Shown: piece by piece, positions 6,965-16,630 of the stretch | Layout: each line of letters opens with the position of its first letter | Position numbering within the stretch: position 1 is the stretch's first letter | Assembly (NCBI RefSeq): GCF_016744175.1 | Contig: NZ_JADGEV010000044.1 | Location: forward strand, 1-35,150 | Source of the DNA: Neptunomonas sp. | Lineage (GTDB): Bacteria; Pseudomonadota; Gammaproteobacteria; Pseudomonadales; Balneatricaceae | Length of the DNA: 35,150 bases | Direction: 5' to 3' | Program-made: the position numbers and the translations under genes | Notes under the pieces: generated by a model | Databases searched by the model: none | Told to the model about the DNA's origin: nothing | What the model saw: only the letters and a program-made list of their open reading frames with translations

Positions 6965-7760
6965 CAATTATTTCTCCTTTACCCTGATACTCATCCCATC
7001 CCAGTGCGCCAAACAGCATGGCTGTATCGTGCATACCGCCTTCGCCAGAACAAAGGTTTGCATAGTCAGGGAGCATTTTTAAGAAGGTAGCAGTATCGCC
7101 TTGTTGCCAAAGGTCTAAAACGCGAAGATCAACCTGGCGGTTAAATTCTTTGGAGATTGTAAACGTACCATTGTTTGCTTCGTAATCCTCATTAGCCCAA
7201 ATCCGGTGAGATAAAGACCCTGAAGCAAGTACCATTACTTTACTATCACTGGCTTCAATAGCTTCACGAATAGCTTCGCCAAGGATACGTGATGACTCAA
7301 GACTATGAACGCTACACCAACCAGAAATAGAGACGATTTTTAGGTCAGCTTCTTGGTTCATATAATACATAGGCACTAAGGTGCCATATTCAAGTGTAAG
7401 TGAGTCAACTTGATGGGAGAGTGTATAAACGCCTTTATCTGTTGCCTTCTTTGCTATTAAGTCGCCAAGTTCAGGGTTGCCTTGGTAATCGTATTCCATG
7501 TTCTGAATAAAGTGAGGAAACTCGTGGCTGGTGTAATTGCCTTTAAAACGGCTATTAGAATTTATATGGTAACCGTTGTTCACAAGCCAGTGGGTGTCTA
7601 TAACCACTACTGTATCGGCACCTGCTTCTCGGGCACGACGTGCAATCTCTTTATGCCCATCAATGGCTTGCTTGCGACAGCCTTCCAAACGTCCGGGTTG
7701 CTCCGATAACAGCATCGTTGGCACGTGAGTTATTTTAGCTGCCAGTACAATCTCGCCCAT
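6909..7760 (-). CDS. hpaD: 3,4-dihydroxyphenylacetate 2,3-dioxygenase HpaD
   Basis: 283 residues, the same length as the E. coli HpaD. It is a class III (LigB-type) extradiol dioxygenase that opens the homoprotocatechuate ring to 5-carboxymethyl-2-hydroxymuconate semialdehyde using non-haem Fe(II). Candidate metal ligands are His12 in KITHVP, His57 in IDTHW and Glu240 in SGEGGMHD. Another conserved motif is SGSLSHR at about 180-186, with His185 as possible acid/base. It lies downstream of hpaR on the same strand with a separate promoter region that holds candidate HpaR sites. The MFS exporter follows with overlap. The next pathway enzymes (hpaE end, hpaF) are at the opposite end of this window part. 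Confidence 0.93.
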   Translation of the reverse strand: MGEIVLAAKITHVPTMLLSEQPGRLEGCRKQAIDGHKEIARRAREAGADTVVVIDTHWLVNNGYHINSNSRFKGNYTSHEFPHFIQNMEYDYQGNPELGDLIAKKATDKGVYTLSHQVDSLTLEYGTLVPMYYMNQEADLKIVSISGWCSVHSLESSRILGEAIREAIEASDSKVMVLASGSLSHRIWANEDYEANNGTFTISKEFNRQVDLRVLDLWQQGDTATFLKMLPDYANLCSGEGGMHDTAMLFGALGWDEYQGKGEIIGEYFPSSGTGQVNVVFSL

Positions 7761-7847
7761 TGTGTTACCTCACTTAGTATTGATATCAGTATAAGCCATC
7801 TGGCTGTGTGCTTTGCACCTAACCGCAAATGGATGACTAACGGGATT

Positions 7848-7890
7848 ATTAGTTAATATATTAAGTACATGCGCAAATATTAGTTAACAT
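7848..7890. promoter_or_regulatory. Candidate HpaR operators upstream of hpaD
   Basis: Two near-identical 12-mers, ATTAGTTAATAT (7848-7859) and ATTAGTTAACAT (7879-7890), lie 31 bp apart, close to three helical turns, about 90-130 bp upstream of the hpaD start. Their ATTAGYTA core is also found in the palindrome in front of hpaR. HpaR in E. coli represses both its own and the catabolic promoter. The assignment is inferred from the shared core and position. Confidence 0.5.
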
Positions 7891-7976
7891 GTTATCTATT
7901 GTCAATAGGGGAGGTAAGAATCAAACGTGCTGATCATGGTATGAAAGACAATATAGGGTGGTTCTAAGACCGATGC

Positions 7977-8011
7977 TTTACAAACCCGATAGGGATATAC
8001 GGGTTTGTAAA
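7977..8011. repeat. Perfect 12-bp inverted repeat between hpaR and hpaD
   Basis: TTTACAAACCCG (7977-7988) and its exact reverse complement (8000-8011) enclose an 11-nt spacer. It lies 11 bp after the hpaR stop, where a terminator would be expected. A run of A's borders it on the plus strand at 8009-8015. In the minus-strand direction of hpaR the T-run therefore precedes the stem rather than following it, so it is not a standard intrinsic terminator. It may still end or stabilise the hpaR transcript. Confidence 0.6.
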
Positions 8012-8021
8012 AAAAGAATCA

Positions 8022-8444
8022 CTAAGGCTTGATTGAGGCTAATTCTTGCAACAGTTTTGAAAGCTGATCTAGTTTTTCTTTACCAAAACGCTCAGCAAAT
8101 AATTGATAGTGCGCGTCGACTTCTGGGCTGATTTGCTCGAACAGTTGTAAAGCTTGTTCTGTTAGTTTGATGAGAGTGCGGCGTTGGTCTTCAGATGATT
8201 TACGTCTCTCAATGTAACCTTGTTGTTCGAGCCGCTTAATGATGCCTGTTAAACTCGGGCTAAGAATGCAACAAAGATCTGCGAGTTGTTTTGATTCAAG
8301 TTCGTCGTAAGCCTTCAGTGCACGAAGAACACGCCATTGCTGCTCGGTTAGGTTGTTTTTCTGTAATAACGGGCGGAAAAACTGCATGGATGCTTCGCGA
8401 GCTTTGAGCAATTGTAACGGGATAGAGTCTTCAAACTTACGCAT
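8022..8444 (-). CDS. hpaR: MarR-family regulator HpaR of homoprotocatechuate degradation
   Basis: 140 residues, a single winged-helix MarR domain. Segments match HpaR closely: LLKAREASMQFFRPLLQ at the start, NLTEQQWRVLRAL, the recognition region ILSPSLTGIIKRLEQQGYIER and the wing SSEDQRRTLIKLTE. HpaR represses the hpa meta-cleavage genes until the aromatic substrate binds. I chose ATG at 8444, with GAGAAGA about 7 nt upstream; an upstream TTG at 8459 would enter the palindrome that probably serves as its own operator. hpaD follows on the same strand after 261 bp. Confidence 0.88.
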   Translation of the reverse strand: MRKFEDSIPLQLLKAREASMQFFRPLLQKNNLTEQQWRVLRALKAYDELESKQLADLCCILSPSLTGIIKRLEQQGYIERRKSSEDQRRTLIKLTEQALQLFEQISPEVDAHYQLFAERFGKEKLDQLSKLLQELASIKP

Positions 8445-8456
8445 TATTAGTCTTCT

Positions 8457-8476
8457 CAATTAAGAATAGCTAATTG
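8457..8476. promoter_or_regulatory. Palindrome in front of hpaR, candidate autoregulatory site
   Basis: CAATTA (8457-8462) and TAATTG (8471-8476) form a 20-bp interrupted palindrome ending 12 bp before the hpaR ATG. Read on the minus strand it contains ATTAGCTA, matching the ATTAGYTA core of the two repeats upstream of hpaD. MarR regulators commonly bind such palindromes over their own promoter. Confidence 0.5.
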
Positions 8477-8583
8477 TTACGGTTAAAGGGTTCTTCTGCA
8501 AGCGCTTCATGTCATTGCAGCAATCATCCTGTAATGGCTGTCAGCATACGCAATATTTTTGCGGGCTTATAAATAGATGCCGA

Positions 8584-8931
8584 TCACTTTCTTGTTTTAC
8601 GGATATCCGAATCTAAATCTTCAGGGTGTACCACTAAGCCTAGCTGATCTTCTTGAGGAGCAATCACCACAAGGAATTCATCTTCCACAAGGCCTGCTGT
8701 CCAACGATGTTGCCACGTTTTTAACGTAATGGCTTGTGCTTCACACGTTTGCCACTCGCCATTGGCCCAGTTGCTGGCGTCAGCTTCATTCGCCCAAACC
8801 GGTACGCAATCTTCATCATCTGTATTCAGCATGACGCAACCATGAGTGTCGGTAAGAATCCAAATCTCTTGTTGGCTGCAAATTTGTTGCAGAAATTTCT
8901 GATAATTTGCTTCGTTATCTTGCTCGCTCAT
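8584..8931 (-). CDS. DUF2750 family protein
   Basis: 115 residues, acidic, no signal or membrane segment. The layout fits DUF2750: QEIWILTDTHGCVML near the N-terminus, then PVWANEADASNWANGEW, then ITLKTWQHRWTAGLVEDEFLVVIAP. These match the family's 'IWxLxDxxG', 'PxWxxxxxA' and 'FxxRWLxGLxxD' blocks. The role of the family is unknown; such proteins are small cytoplasmic and often single. It is divergent from katG across a 265-bp gap. No operon partner is seen. Confidence 0.72.
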   Translation of the reverse strand: MSEQDNEANYQKFLQQICSQQEIWILTDTHGCVMLNTDDEDCVPVWANEADASNWANGEWQTCEAQAITLKTWQHRWTAGLVEDEFLVVIAPQEDQLGLVVHPEDLDSDIRKTRK

Positions 8932-9178
8932 AGGGCACCGTTAAGAAAATTGTTACGCGTGAAGGCGTAAGCTGTTATTAGGTGCGCATAGTGTCGGCTT
9001 GCACAGGTGGTGTCAATTACAAACAGATATTTTCCAGTTGAATTAGTGATTTGCTGAGTGTTTTAAATTTTAACTATTAAGGTTAAAGATTTAATCAATT
9101 ATAAGTGTGGAGAGCTCCTGTTTATAGTGTGCTCAAGTCTGAAATAAATACCGTAGGTAAGACTTCCTAGTAATTTGA

Positions 9179-11395
<2,217 letters not shown>

Positions 11396-11428
11396 ACCTA
11401 TGCTTTTTATTTAGCGCTTAAAATTATG

Positions 11429-11461
11429 AGTAACCTCAGTATTTACTGAGGTTACTTTTTT
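11429..11461 (+). terminator. Intrinsic terminator of katG
   Basis: A perfect 13-bp stem, arms AGTAACCTCAGTA (11429-11441) and TACTGAGGTTACT (11444-11456), is followed by a run of T's. It starts 34 bp after the katG stop. The minimal 2-nt spacer means the top of the stem opens to form the loop. Confidence 0.95.
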
Positions 11462-11502
11462 AATCGAATCTGAAAATATATATTTAACACATAAAAGGAC
11501 TT

Positions 11503-11652
11503 ATTCACTTCAACATATCTGATTTTTTAACAGCTGTCAGTGTTGGGGCTATTTTGGGATTCCTGATTATATTCCAGCATTACTATCAGACAATTTGTTT
11601 TGTGGTTGGAGATTTAATCTCCTTCTTATCAAATAGAGTTGTCGAGTTGTAA
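11503..11652 (+). CDS. Possible 49-codon membrane peptide without a standard start codon
   Basis: From 11488 a frame runs without stops to TAA at 11650. Its content is protein-like: polar N-terminus, a hydrophobic span AVSVGAILGFLIIF, then HYYQ, a second hydrophobic stretch and SNRVVEL at the end. AAAAGGA (11494-11499) would be a ribosome site, but the only nearby candidate start is ATT at 11503, only 3 nt away. It is either a real small gene with a rare start, a decayed gene, or chance. No family recognised. The rest of the gap up to 11820 is AT-rich and shows nothing. Confidence 0.25.
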   Translation: MHFNISDFLTAVSVGAILGFLIIFQHYYQTICFVVGDLISFLSNRVVEL

Positions 11653-11820
11653 GCGTCTAATAGTTAATGCTAGAGGCTAGAAATCAATAAATTCAATATG
11701 TTAGCTACAGATAATCAAGTAACTTCTATAGAGCGATAGTTGGGAATGGTTTTTATATTTTTAGATGAGCTATGTTGAATCGTTTAAAAATGTATCATCG
11801 CAATTCTAAAATTTTTGATA
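11653..11820. other. AT-rich gap, nothing recognisable
   Basis: The remainder of the 425-bp space between katG and the next gene holds many stop codons in all frames, no clear hairpin and no convincing promoter. It marks the start of the AT-rich accessory stretch. Confidence 0.5.
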
Positions 11821-12102
11821 CTAGCTATCTTCTGTGGAGTCATCAAAACGAAAGCTGGGTATATTCGCTTTAGCAATGATAATCAGGACGAGGCCGGCGG
11901 TAAAAAAGAAAAAGGCGGACGCCATATAGCTGGCAGAAATCACATCTTCCATACCTAACTCTCGTGATTTGATAATGAGCATTATAATGCACAACACGCA
12001 GAGAACTTGGCTGATAATACCCGATACGAGAGAGGTCTTTTGTAGAAAGCTTTTTTTCTTCATAGGAGTATCAGTGTTTTCGATTGGTAAAGGAATAATC
12101 AT
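11821..12102 (-). CDS. Small two-span membrane protein, unknown
   Basis: 93 residues. After a short N-terminus with a Lys-rich patch (MKKKSFLQK at residues 14-22) come two hydrophobic helices, about residues 26-46 (SGIISQVLCVLCIIMLII) and about 58-78 (SASYMASAFFFFTAGLVLII), and a short acidic tail. The helices suggest an inner-membrane hairpin with both ends in the cytoplasm. The start may be ATG 12102 or ATG 12063. It is divergent from the four-span membrane protein gene, with an inverted repeat in between. I do not recognise a family. Confidence 0.6.
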   Translation of the reverse strand: MIIPLPIENTDTPMKKKSFLQKTSLVSGIISQVLCVLCIIMLIIKSRELGMEDVISASYMASAFFFFTAGLVLIIIAKANIPSFRFDDSTEDS

Positions 12103-12117
12103 ACCACTTCATGACAA

Positions 12118-12145
12118 TGCATGCTCACAAATAGATGAGCATGCA
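12118..12145. promoter_or_regulatory. 10-bp perfect inverted repeat in a divergent promoter region
   Basis: TGCATGCTCA (12118-12127) and TGAGCATGCA (12136-12145) flank an 8-nt spacer. The repeat sits 15 bp upstream of the start of the two-span membrane protein gene and about 90 bp before the divergent gene. There is no T-run on either side, so an operator is more likely than a terminator. The binding protein is unknown. Confidence 0.45.
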
Positions 12146-12237
12146 ATCTCTTCTATATACATAAAATTGATATATATCGTTTTTTTGATAACGGTAGAAT
12201 GCGCTAATAGCGTTATACATTATATTGGATTTATCTT

Positions 12238-12648
12238 ATGTTTAATTTAAAAGCTTTTCTCGCAGGCCTTGTAACAGTTGTGATTGTCGGCCTAACACTA
12301 CAATTAGCATATGTGCTAATTGCCACTTATATAAGCTCTGCAGATACAGACGGTTTTTTCACGATATACCAAAGCGAACTTTGGTTTGTTTCTGCTCTAA
12401 CCGTTTATAGCCTAACAATGCTAGCGGGTGGGGCAGTAACCGCTTTCTTTAGTAGCACACCTGGTTTTTTGACACCCGCCGTGGTTGGTTTATCGACAAG
12501 CCTAGCGTCACTACTCGCTTCTAGTAAAGGAGATGACATTAGTTGGGTAAGTGCAGCAATGGTGTTGGGAAGTGTTTGCTTTTGTGTTCTTGGAAGTAAG
12601 TTCACATGGAGTAGAATCTCCAGAGAAGAATTTGAAGAGCCTGTCTGA
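12238..12648 (+). CDS. Four-span membrane protein, unknown
   Basis: 136 residues. Hydrophobic segments lie at about 7-31 (an N-terminal signal-anchor), 48-70, 76-94 and 101-120, with a charged C-terminus (SRISREEFEEPV). The helices contain many small residues (LAGGAVTAFFSS, GLSTSLASLLASS). I recognise no family or motif. It starts with ATG preceded by a weak ribosome site. The gene lies in the AT-rich stretch next to other small membrane proteins of unknown role, which suggests recently acquired or fast-evolving genes. Confidence 0.65.
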   Translation: MFNLKAFLAGLVTVVIVGLTLQLAYVLIATYISSADTDGFFTIYQSELWFVSALTVYSLTMLAGGAVTAFFSSTPGFLTPAVVGLSTSLASLLASSKGDDISWVSAAMVLGSVCFCVLGSKFTWSRISREEFEEPV

Positions 12649-12718
12649 TAAAATTATGTTTTGATAACTGAGTGTTGAACGTAAAGCGCTCAAATAAGTA
12701 AGCGATACGGAGCTGTAT

Positions 12719-12817
12719 ATGAAGTTAAAGGGGAAAATAAGACTTATTATTGTGGCAGCTATAGTGTTTGTAGCCTTGGATGCAGCAGTCATTGCTTACA
12801 TATTTTTTCAAAAATAA
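12719..12817 (+). CDS. 32-residue single-span membrane microprotein
   Basis: ATG at 12719 with ACGGAG seven nt upstream opens a frame of 32 codons ending in TAA. The peptide has a basic start (MKLKGKIR), one hydrophobic helix (LIIVAAIVFVALDAAVIAYIFF) interrupted by a single Asp, and a Gln-Lys end. This is the usual form of a bacterial single-span microprotein, N-terminus inside. It lies 70 bp after the four-span membrane protein on the same strand. Function unknown. Confidence 0.5.
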   Translation: MKLKGKIRLIIVAAIVFVALDAAVIAYIFFQK

Positions 12818-13007
12818 GGGGCTATATCTGCGTTTTATGCTGTTTAGAGAATAAACAAACCAATGTTTGAAATAATTTTAAACATGTGTTTATAGTCATT
12901 GTGTAGAGGGGGAGTTTGTTTAATATTTAGATTTCTGATGTCCCTGTATATTTTTAAAAATACATATTTACTGTATTCGATCTGATGAAAATATAAGGCG
13001 GTATATT

Positions 13008-13883
13008 ATGGCGCGTCGAAAGTTTAGACCAAACATAGTTACTTGGCATGAAGCACAGACTGATGTTTTAGTTCCTTCTGATGATCCTCTATTCAATGAT
13101 AATTTAATTCTCGCAGAAGGGGACTCATGGTTTACGTTGGCGGGAATACCAACTTCTAATTTATTGTTTTCTATGCGCTTTTCAGCTTCAACCCTTATTG
13201 TAAACTGCGCTAAACCAGGCGATACAATAATCAACATGTCTGATATTCTTAAAAACTCATCTTTTATAGATGCATTGCCTGACAAACGTTTTTCATGGGA
13301 TTTATTATTAATTAGCGGCGGGGGTAATGACCTTATAGACGAAGCTAAAAATATAATACTGTCTAAAAATGCAAGAGCCGGTAATGATACAAATGACATT
13401 GAAGGCTATTGTGATTCGATGATTCTGAAACAAGCAATACAGAATATTCAAGATAGCTTTCGAAAAATAGTACAGTTAAGAGACGCACCTCTGAGCTCTT
13501 CATGCGGAAAACCGATCCTAGTTCATACATATGACTATTTTGTACCGCGAAAGGCTCCTTCACGTTTCTTTCCTTTTTCAATATCCGGCCCTTGGTTATA
13601 TCCAGTATTTTTAAAAGCAGAGATCCCAAAAGGAATATGGATAAAGCTTGCTCAATTCCTTGTTGATAGACTAGCAGAGGGGATTATCGAGTTAAGCGAA
13701 GGCAGCAATAAGCTACCAAACTTTCATGTAGTTGACACGCGAGGCTCTCTCGTTAAAGCAAAGCTAGGAAGTGTTGGTGAGAGCAATGATTGGTTAAATG
13801 AAATTCACCCAGACAGTGATGGCTATAGGAAAATATCAAAGAAAATTGATGCGAGAATCACAGAATTAGGTTTCTTAAAATAA
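13008..13883 (+). CDS. SGNH/GDSL-family hydrolase
   Basis: 291 residues. Block I is EGDSWF with Ser40 as the expected nucleophile. Block III is SGGGNDL with the oxyanion-hole Asn107. Block V is NEIHPDSDGYRKI with catalytic His267; the position usually held by Asp (three before His) is Asn264, a variation seen in the 'GDSWF...NEIHP' subgroup as I recall it. No signal peptide is evident, so it seems cytoplasmic. Members hydrolyse esters of lipids, sugars or peptidoglycan; the substrate is unknown. A multi-span membrane protein follows after 55 bp on the same strand, and the two probably form an operon. Codon use is AT-rich like the surrounding island. Confidence 0.83.
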   Translation: MARRKFRPNIVTWHEAQTDVLVPSDDPLFNDNLILAEGDSWFTLAGIPTSNLLFSMRFSASTLIVNCAKPGDTIINMSDILKNSSFIDALPDKRFSWDLLLISGGGNDLIDEAKNIILSKNARAGNDTNDIEGYCDSMILKQAIQNIQDSFRKIVQLRDAPLSSSCGKPILVHTYDYFVPRKAPSRFFPFSISGPWLYPVFLKAEIPKGIWIKLAQFLVDRLAEGIIELSEGSNKLPNFHVVDTRGSLVKAKLGSVGESNDWLNEIHPDSDGYRKISKKIDARITELGFLK

Positions 13884-13938
13884 ACAAATTTTTCATTTAA
13901 TTCTTTGTTTCGTACTCACTAGAGTGGAGTCATTGATA

Positions 13939-14598
13939 ATGAAGAGCACTGGCGCATTACCTCCCACCATTGATCACCATACCAGCAGGCTAATTGTTGG
14001 CCTTATTGCAATATCGCTTGCTCCTCTTACCAATATATTATCTTTAGAGGTGCAGCTTGATTCTATCAGTGCCTCATATCATGAAGGAGGCTGGGCACGA
14101 GATATCTTTGTAGGTTTTTTATTCGCTATTAGTGCTTTCCTTTTATCATATAATGGCGAGTCGAAAACAGAAGCTATTCTAAGCAAGGTTGCAGCAGTAT
14201 CAGCTTTAGGCGTGGCATTATTTCCGTGTACATGTGGAGGCGACCATGATCTGCTGCTACCGTCGGTCCATTATATTTCTGCAGCCATAATGTTTTTAAT
14301 TTTGGCATATTTTTGTTTGTGTTTTTACACTAAGGCACTTAGTAAAGGTCATAGCGAAGCAAAAATAAGAGCGTTTATTTATGGGGTCTGTGGAGCATTG
14401 ATTATATTATCCATAGCTGTTTTAGCCATTGATAGCATGTCTGATGGGTCTATCAGTAAACTAACACCGAGGCTTACATTCGTACTGGAGAATATAGGGC
14501 TTACTGCTTTCGGAATTGCTTGGCTCACTGCAAGCCGTATGTTTCCATTTATAACCTCAGAAGAAGAACGGCTAACAATAAAACTGACGAGTGGCTAG
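13939..14598 (+). CDS. Six-span membrane protein paired with the SGNH hydrolase
   Basis: 219 residues from ATG 13939 (GGAG at 13926-13929); a GTG at 13924 would add five residues. Hydrophobic segments are near 18-36, 55-75, 80-98, 108-128, 143-163 and 180-200. Between the first two is SISASYHEGGWARDIFVG, and after the third FPCTCGGDHD, a small Cys pair that could bind metal or form a disulfide. The layout resembles the DUF998-like group of six-span proteins, but I am not sure. It follows the SGNH hydrolase closely and may present or transport that enzyme's substrate; this is inference. Confidence 0.65.
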   Translation: MKSTGALPPTIDHHTSRLIVGLIAISLAPLTNILSLEVQLDSISASYHEGGWARDIFVGFLFAISAFLLSYNGESKTEAILSKVAAVSALGVALFPCTCGGDHDLLLPSVHYISAAIMFLILAYFCLCFYTKALSKGHSEAKIRAFIYGVCGALIILSIAVLAIDSMSDGSISKLTPRLTFVLENIGLTAFGIAWLTASRMFPFITSEEERLTIKLTSG

Positions 14599-15331
14599 GA
14601 GATTTATGTGTCAGCATTTATTAGAAGGGAGAATGAGAGGGTGTCTACCATATAAAAAACATCTGAACACGTGTTGCTTTCTGATTTCCTTAAGGCCGTT
14701 GCTTTCGTCATGATGGGTGCTACTTACTCGCATTAATTGAAGATGAAATCATAGTACTCAAATCTGTATGTAGTAGTGAGATAGAATATTTAGTTCGATA
14801 AAATGCAGGATCAAAACTGTATTAAAAATACAGATAAAACGATACATAATACATATTTTTATTCTCATCGGGTTTCCTCAATAGCAATGTTGATTGGAAA
14901 TAATACATTCTGGGAGTGTGCGTACATTGCACGCAGTGTCACTTTACCCACGAAAAAGAATTCTTCGACGCTCTCCGCACGAAAAAATCAACTCAACCAA
15001 GTCGGCTTAAAACGCTAATACTAAAATTGTTATTCCTGTGATTAGAGAGCAATGCATGAAATAGATATGGCTATTGGGGTTCCAGATAATGTCATAAATA
15101 GAATAATATACAATTTAACATAATATACATTATGCGAAGTTATATATAATAGAAGATATACCGTAATTTGAGCATTTGAAAAGCTGTTAGTACTTACTAA
15201 TCAAATATCAATTCGTAAAGAGCTGGCCTAAGCCTTACTAGAATTATTGGAGAAATTCTTTCGTACGGAGAGTAGCAATGATTTGTTTTGTGCAGGCCAA
15301 GTATCACTGAGCTGCACGTACGGCACTTCAA
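14599..15331. other. 730-bp AT-rich region without a recognisable gene
   Basis: All frames are broken by stops apart from a 71-codon plus-strand frame at 14803-15018, which has no ribosome site and no protein-like pattern. The part 15090-15165 is nearly pure A/T. A lox-like sequence is found inside it and is listed separately. The region separates the SGNH pair from the tyrosine recombinase, which reads towards it, and may contain a recombination site. Confidence 0.6.
15110..15143 (+). other. lox-like sequence near the tyrosine recombinase
   Basis: Aligned to one orientation of phage P1 loxP, 26 of 34 positions agree: right arm TATGCGAAGTTAT 12/13, spacer ATATACAT 6/8, left arm 8/13. It lies about 190 bp beyond the 3' end of the tyrosine recombinase gene. 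The AT-rich background raises the chance of a random match, and the recombinase here is not Cre-like. Confidence 0.2.
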
Positions 15332-16630
15332 TTAGTAAGAGTTTGCTAAATGATCGATCGGTTTTTTAGCTGCAGATTCGTGTCGCTCTACTCTTGTTGT
15401 GTGTAAGTATTGAGATGTGGTGTTGATGCTGTCATGGCCGGCATCTGCTTGAACATGTGACAGAGGTCGATTGTTAATATTTATATCGTGTGATATTCCG
15501 GTATGACGAATGCTATGTGGTGTCATTTGCCGCATTTCGACGGCGTCTTGCTCAAAGCCATCTTTGTTCGCTGCATTAGCTGCTAGATCAAAAACTAAGC
15601 TGATCTGTTCTCGTAGCTGGCGAATACCCAAGTTGGCATTTAATAAACCGACGTCACGGCCACGTCCTGCTGCGCGGTGTCGAATAAATAGTGGCGTGTT
15701 TTCATTAGGTGCTGGTAATGGACTTAAGCCAAGAAAACAGCGATATCTTTTTAACGCTTTAAGTAGTTGGCTTGACACAGCAACCGTTCTTTTTTTGCCG
15801 CCTTTACTGCGTGGAATATGAAATCCCCAGACTGATGTTTTAGTGTCTCGACGAAATTGTCCCATCATTGGTGAAAACCCAGGACGTGCAGCTGCTTCTG
15901 AAATACGTAAATAACAGCTGTACATTAAGCTCATTAAAAACAGGGTGCGTTCGTGTGTTTCTGGGTCAGATTCAGCCAGCTTAATGGATGTGGATATGAC
16001 GTAAGACCACTGTAGCTGTGTAAATGAGCGAACGTCTTCATCATCTTCATTCATTACTAAGTTTTGTGAACTCGACTTAAAGCGTCCACTTTTCATCAGC
16101 ATCATAGCGGGGTTTCTTTCTGTATATTCCTCATTTATAAGGTAACTAAAAAATGAAGATAGAATAGCTAATTTTGTTTTTATTGCTTTATCTGTGATTT
16201 TGTAAGGCTGTTCTATGCCCTCCTTTTTTTTACCTAAAAATGGGCGCCATTGTTCGTTCGGAATTCGTTCATCGATATCTTTATCTAATAAGAACTGGGC
16301 GACATTTCGGTAGGCAATCAGATGTTTTGGTGGTTTTATGCAATAGTCGATATAGCGTAATAGTACTCGCCGCGTAATATCTGAAACGCTAACGCCTTCT
16401 TCTATAAAGCTCCAATAAAGAAATGTGGTTAATTCACTTCTATAAGTTTTATAGTTATTCTCACTATGTCTTTGTTCTAGTAGCCAATCTACTGCATGTT
16501 CGTATATTAATGCTGCATCGTTAACCTGATACATTGTAATGTTTGCAATGAACTGGTTAATGCTAGGGTTCCCATCTTCAAGATGGATAATAGAGTCAAA
16601 CAAAGGTAAAGCAGGTGGTTGATTTGGCAT
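15332..16630 (-). CDS. Tyrosine recombinase / site-specific integrase
   Basis: 432 residues from ATG 16630 (a GTG at 16639 would add three). An N-terminal SAM-like, DNA-arm-binding part spans about residues 35-180. The catalytic domain has all expected residues: Arg242 (SCYLRISEA), Lys275 (RSKGGKKR), His371 and Arg374 (TPHSIRHTG), His398 (AGHDS) and Tyr407 (TSQYLHTT). It should cut and rejoin DNA by a covalent phosphotyrosine. It is not next to a tRNA or excisionase gene, so it is not an obvious phage or island integrase. Chromosomal solitary recombinases of this size are common in gammaproteobacteria. It borders the AT-rich region 11.5-15.3 kb. Confidence 0.88.
   Translation of the reverse strand: MPNQPPALPLFDSIIHLEDGNPSINQFIANITMYQVNDAALIYEHAVDWLLEQRHSENNYKTYRSELTTFLYWSFIEEGVSVSDITRRVLLRYIDYCIKPPKHLIAYRNVAQFLLDKDIDERIPNEQWRPFLGKKKEGIEQPYKITDKAIKTKLAILSSFFSYLINEEYTERNPAMMLMKSGRFKSSSQNLVMNEDDEDVRSFTQLQWSYVISTSIKLAESDPETHERTLFLMSLMYSCYLRISEAAARPGFSPMMGQFRRDTKTSVWGFHIPRSKGGKKRTVAVSSQLLKALKRYRCFLGLSPLPAPNENTPLFIRHRAAGRGRDVGLLNANLGIRQLREQISLVFDLAANAANKDGFEQDAVEMRQMTPHSIRHTGISHDININNRPLSHVQADAGHDSINTTSQYLHTTRVERHESAAKKPIDHLANSY

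Noticed and set aside
12940-12970. AT palindrome TGTATATTTTTAAAAATACA before the SGNH gene
   Set aside because: Nearly pure A/T, so an inverted repeat here is expected by chance; no GC pairs for a terminator.
14803-15018. 71-codon plus-strand frame in the gap before the recombinase
   Set aside because: Low-complexity, AT-rich, no start signal and no recognisable motif.
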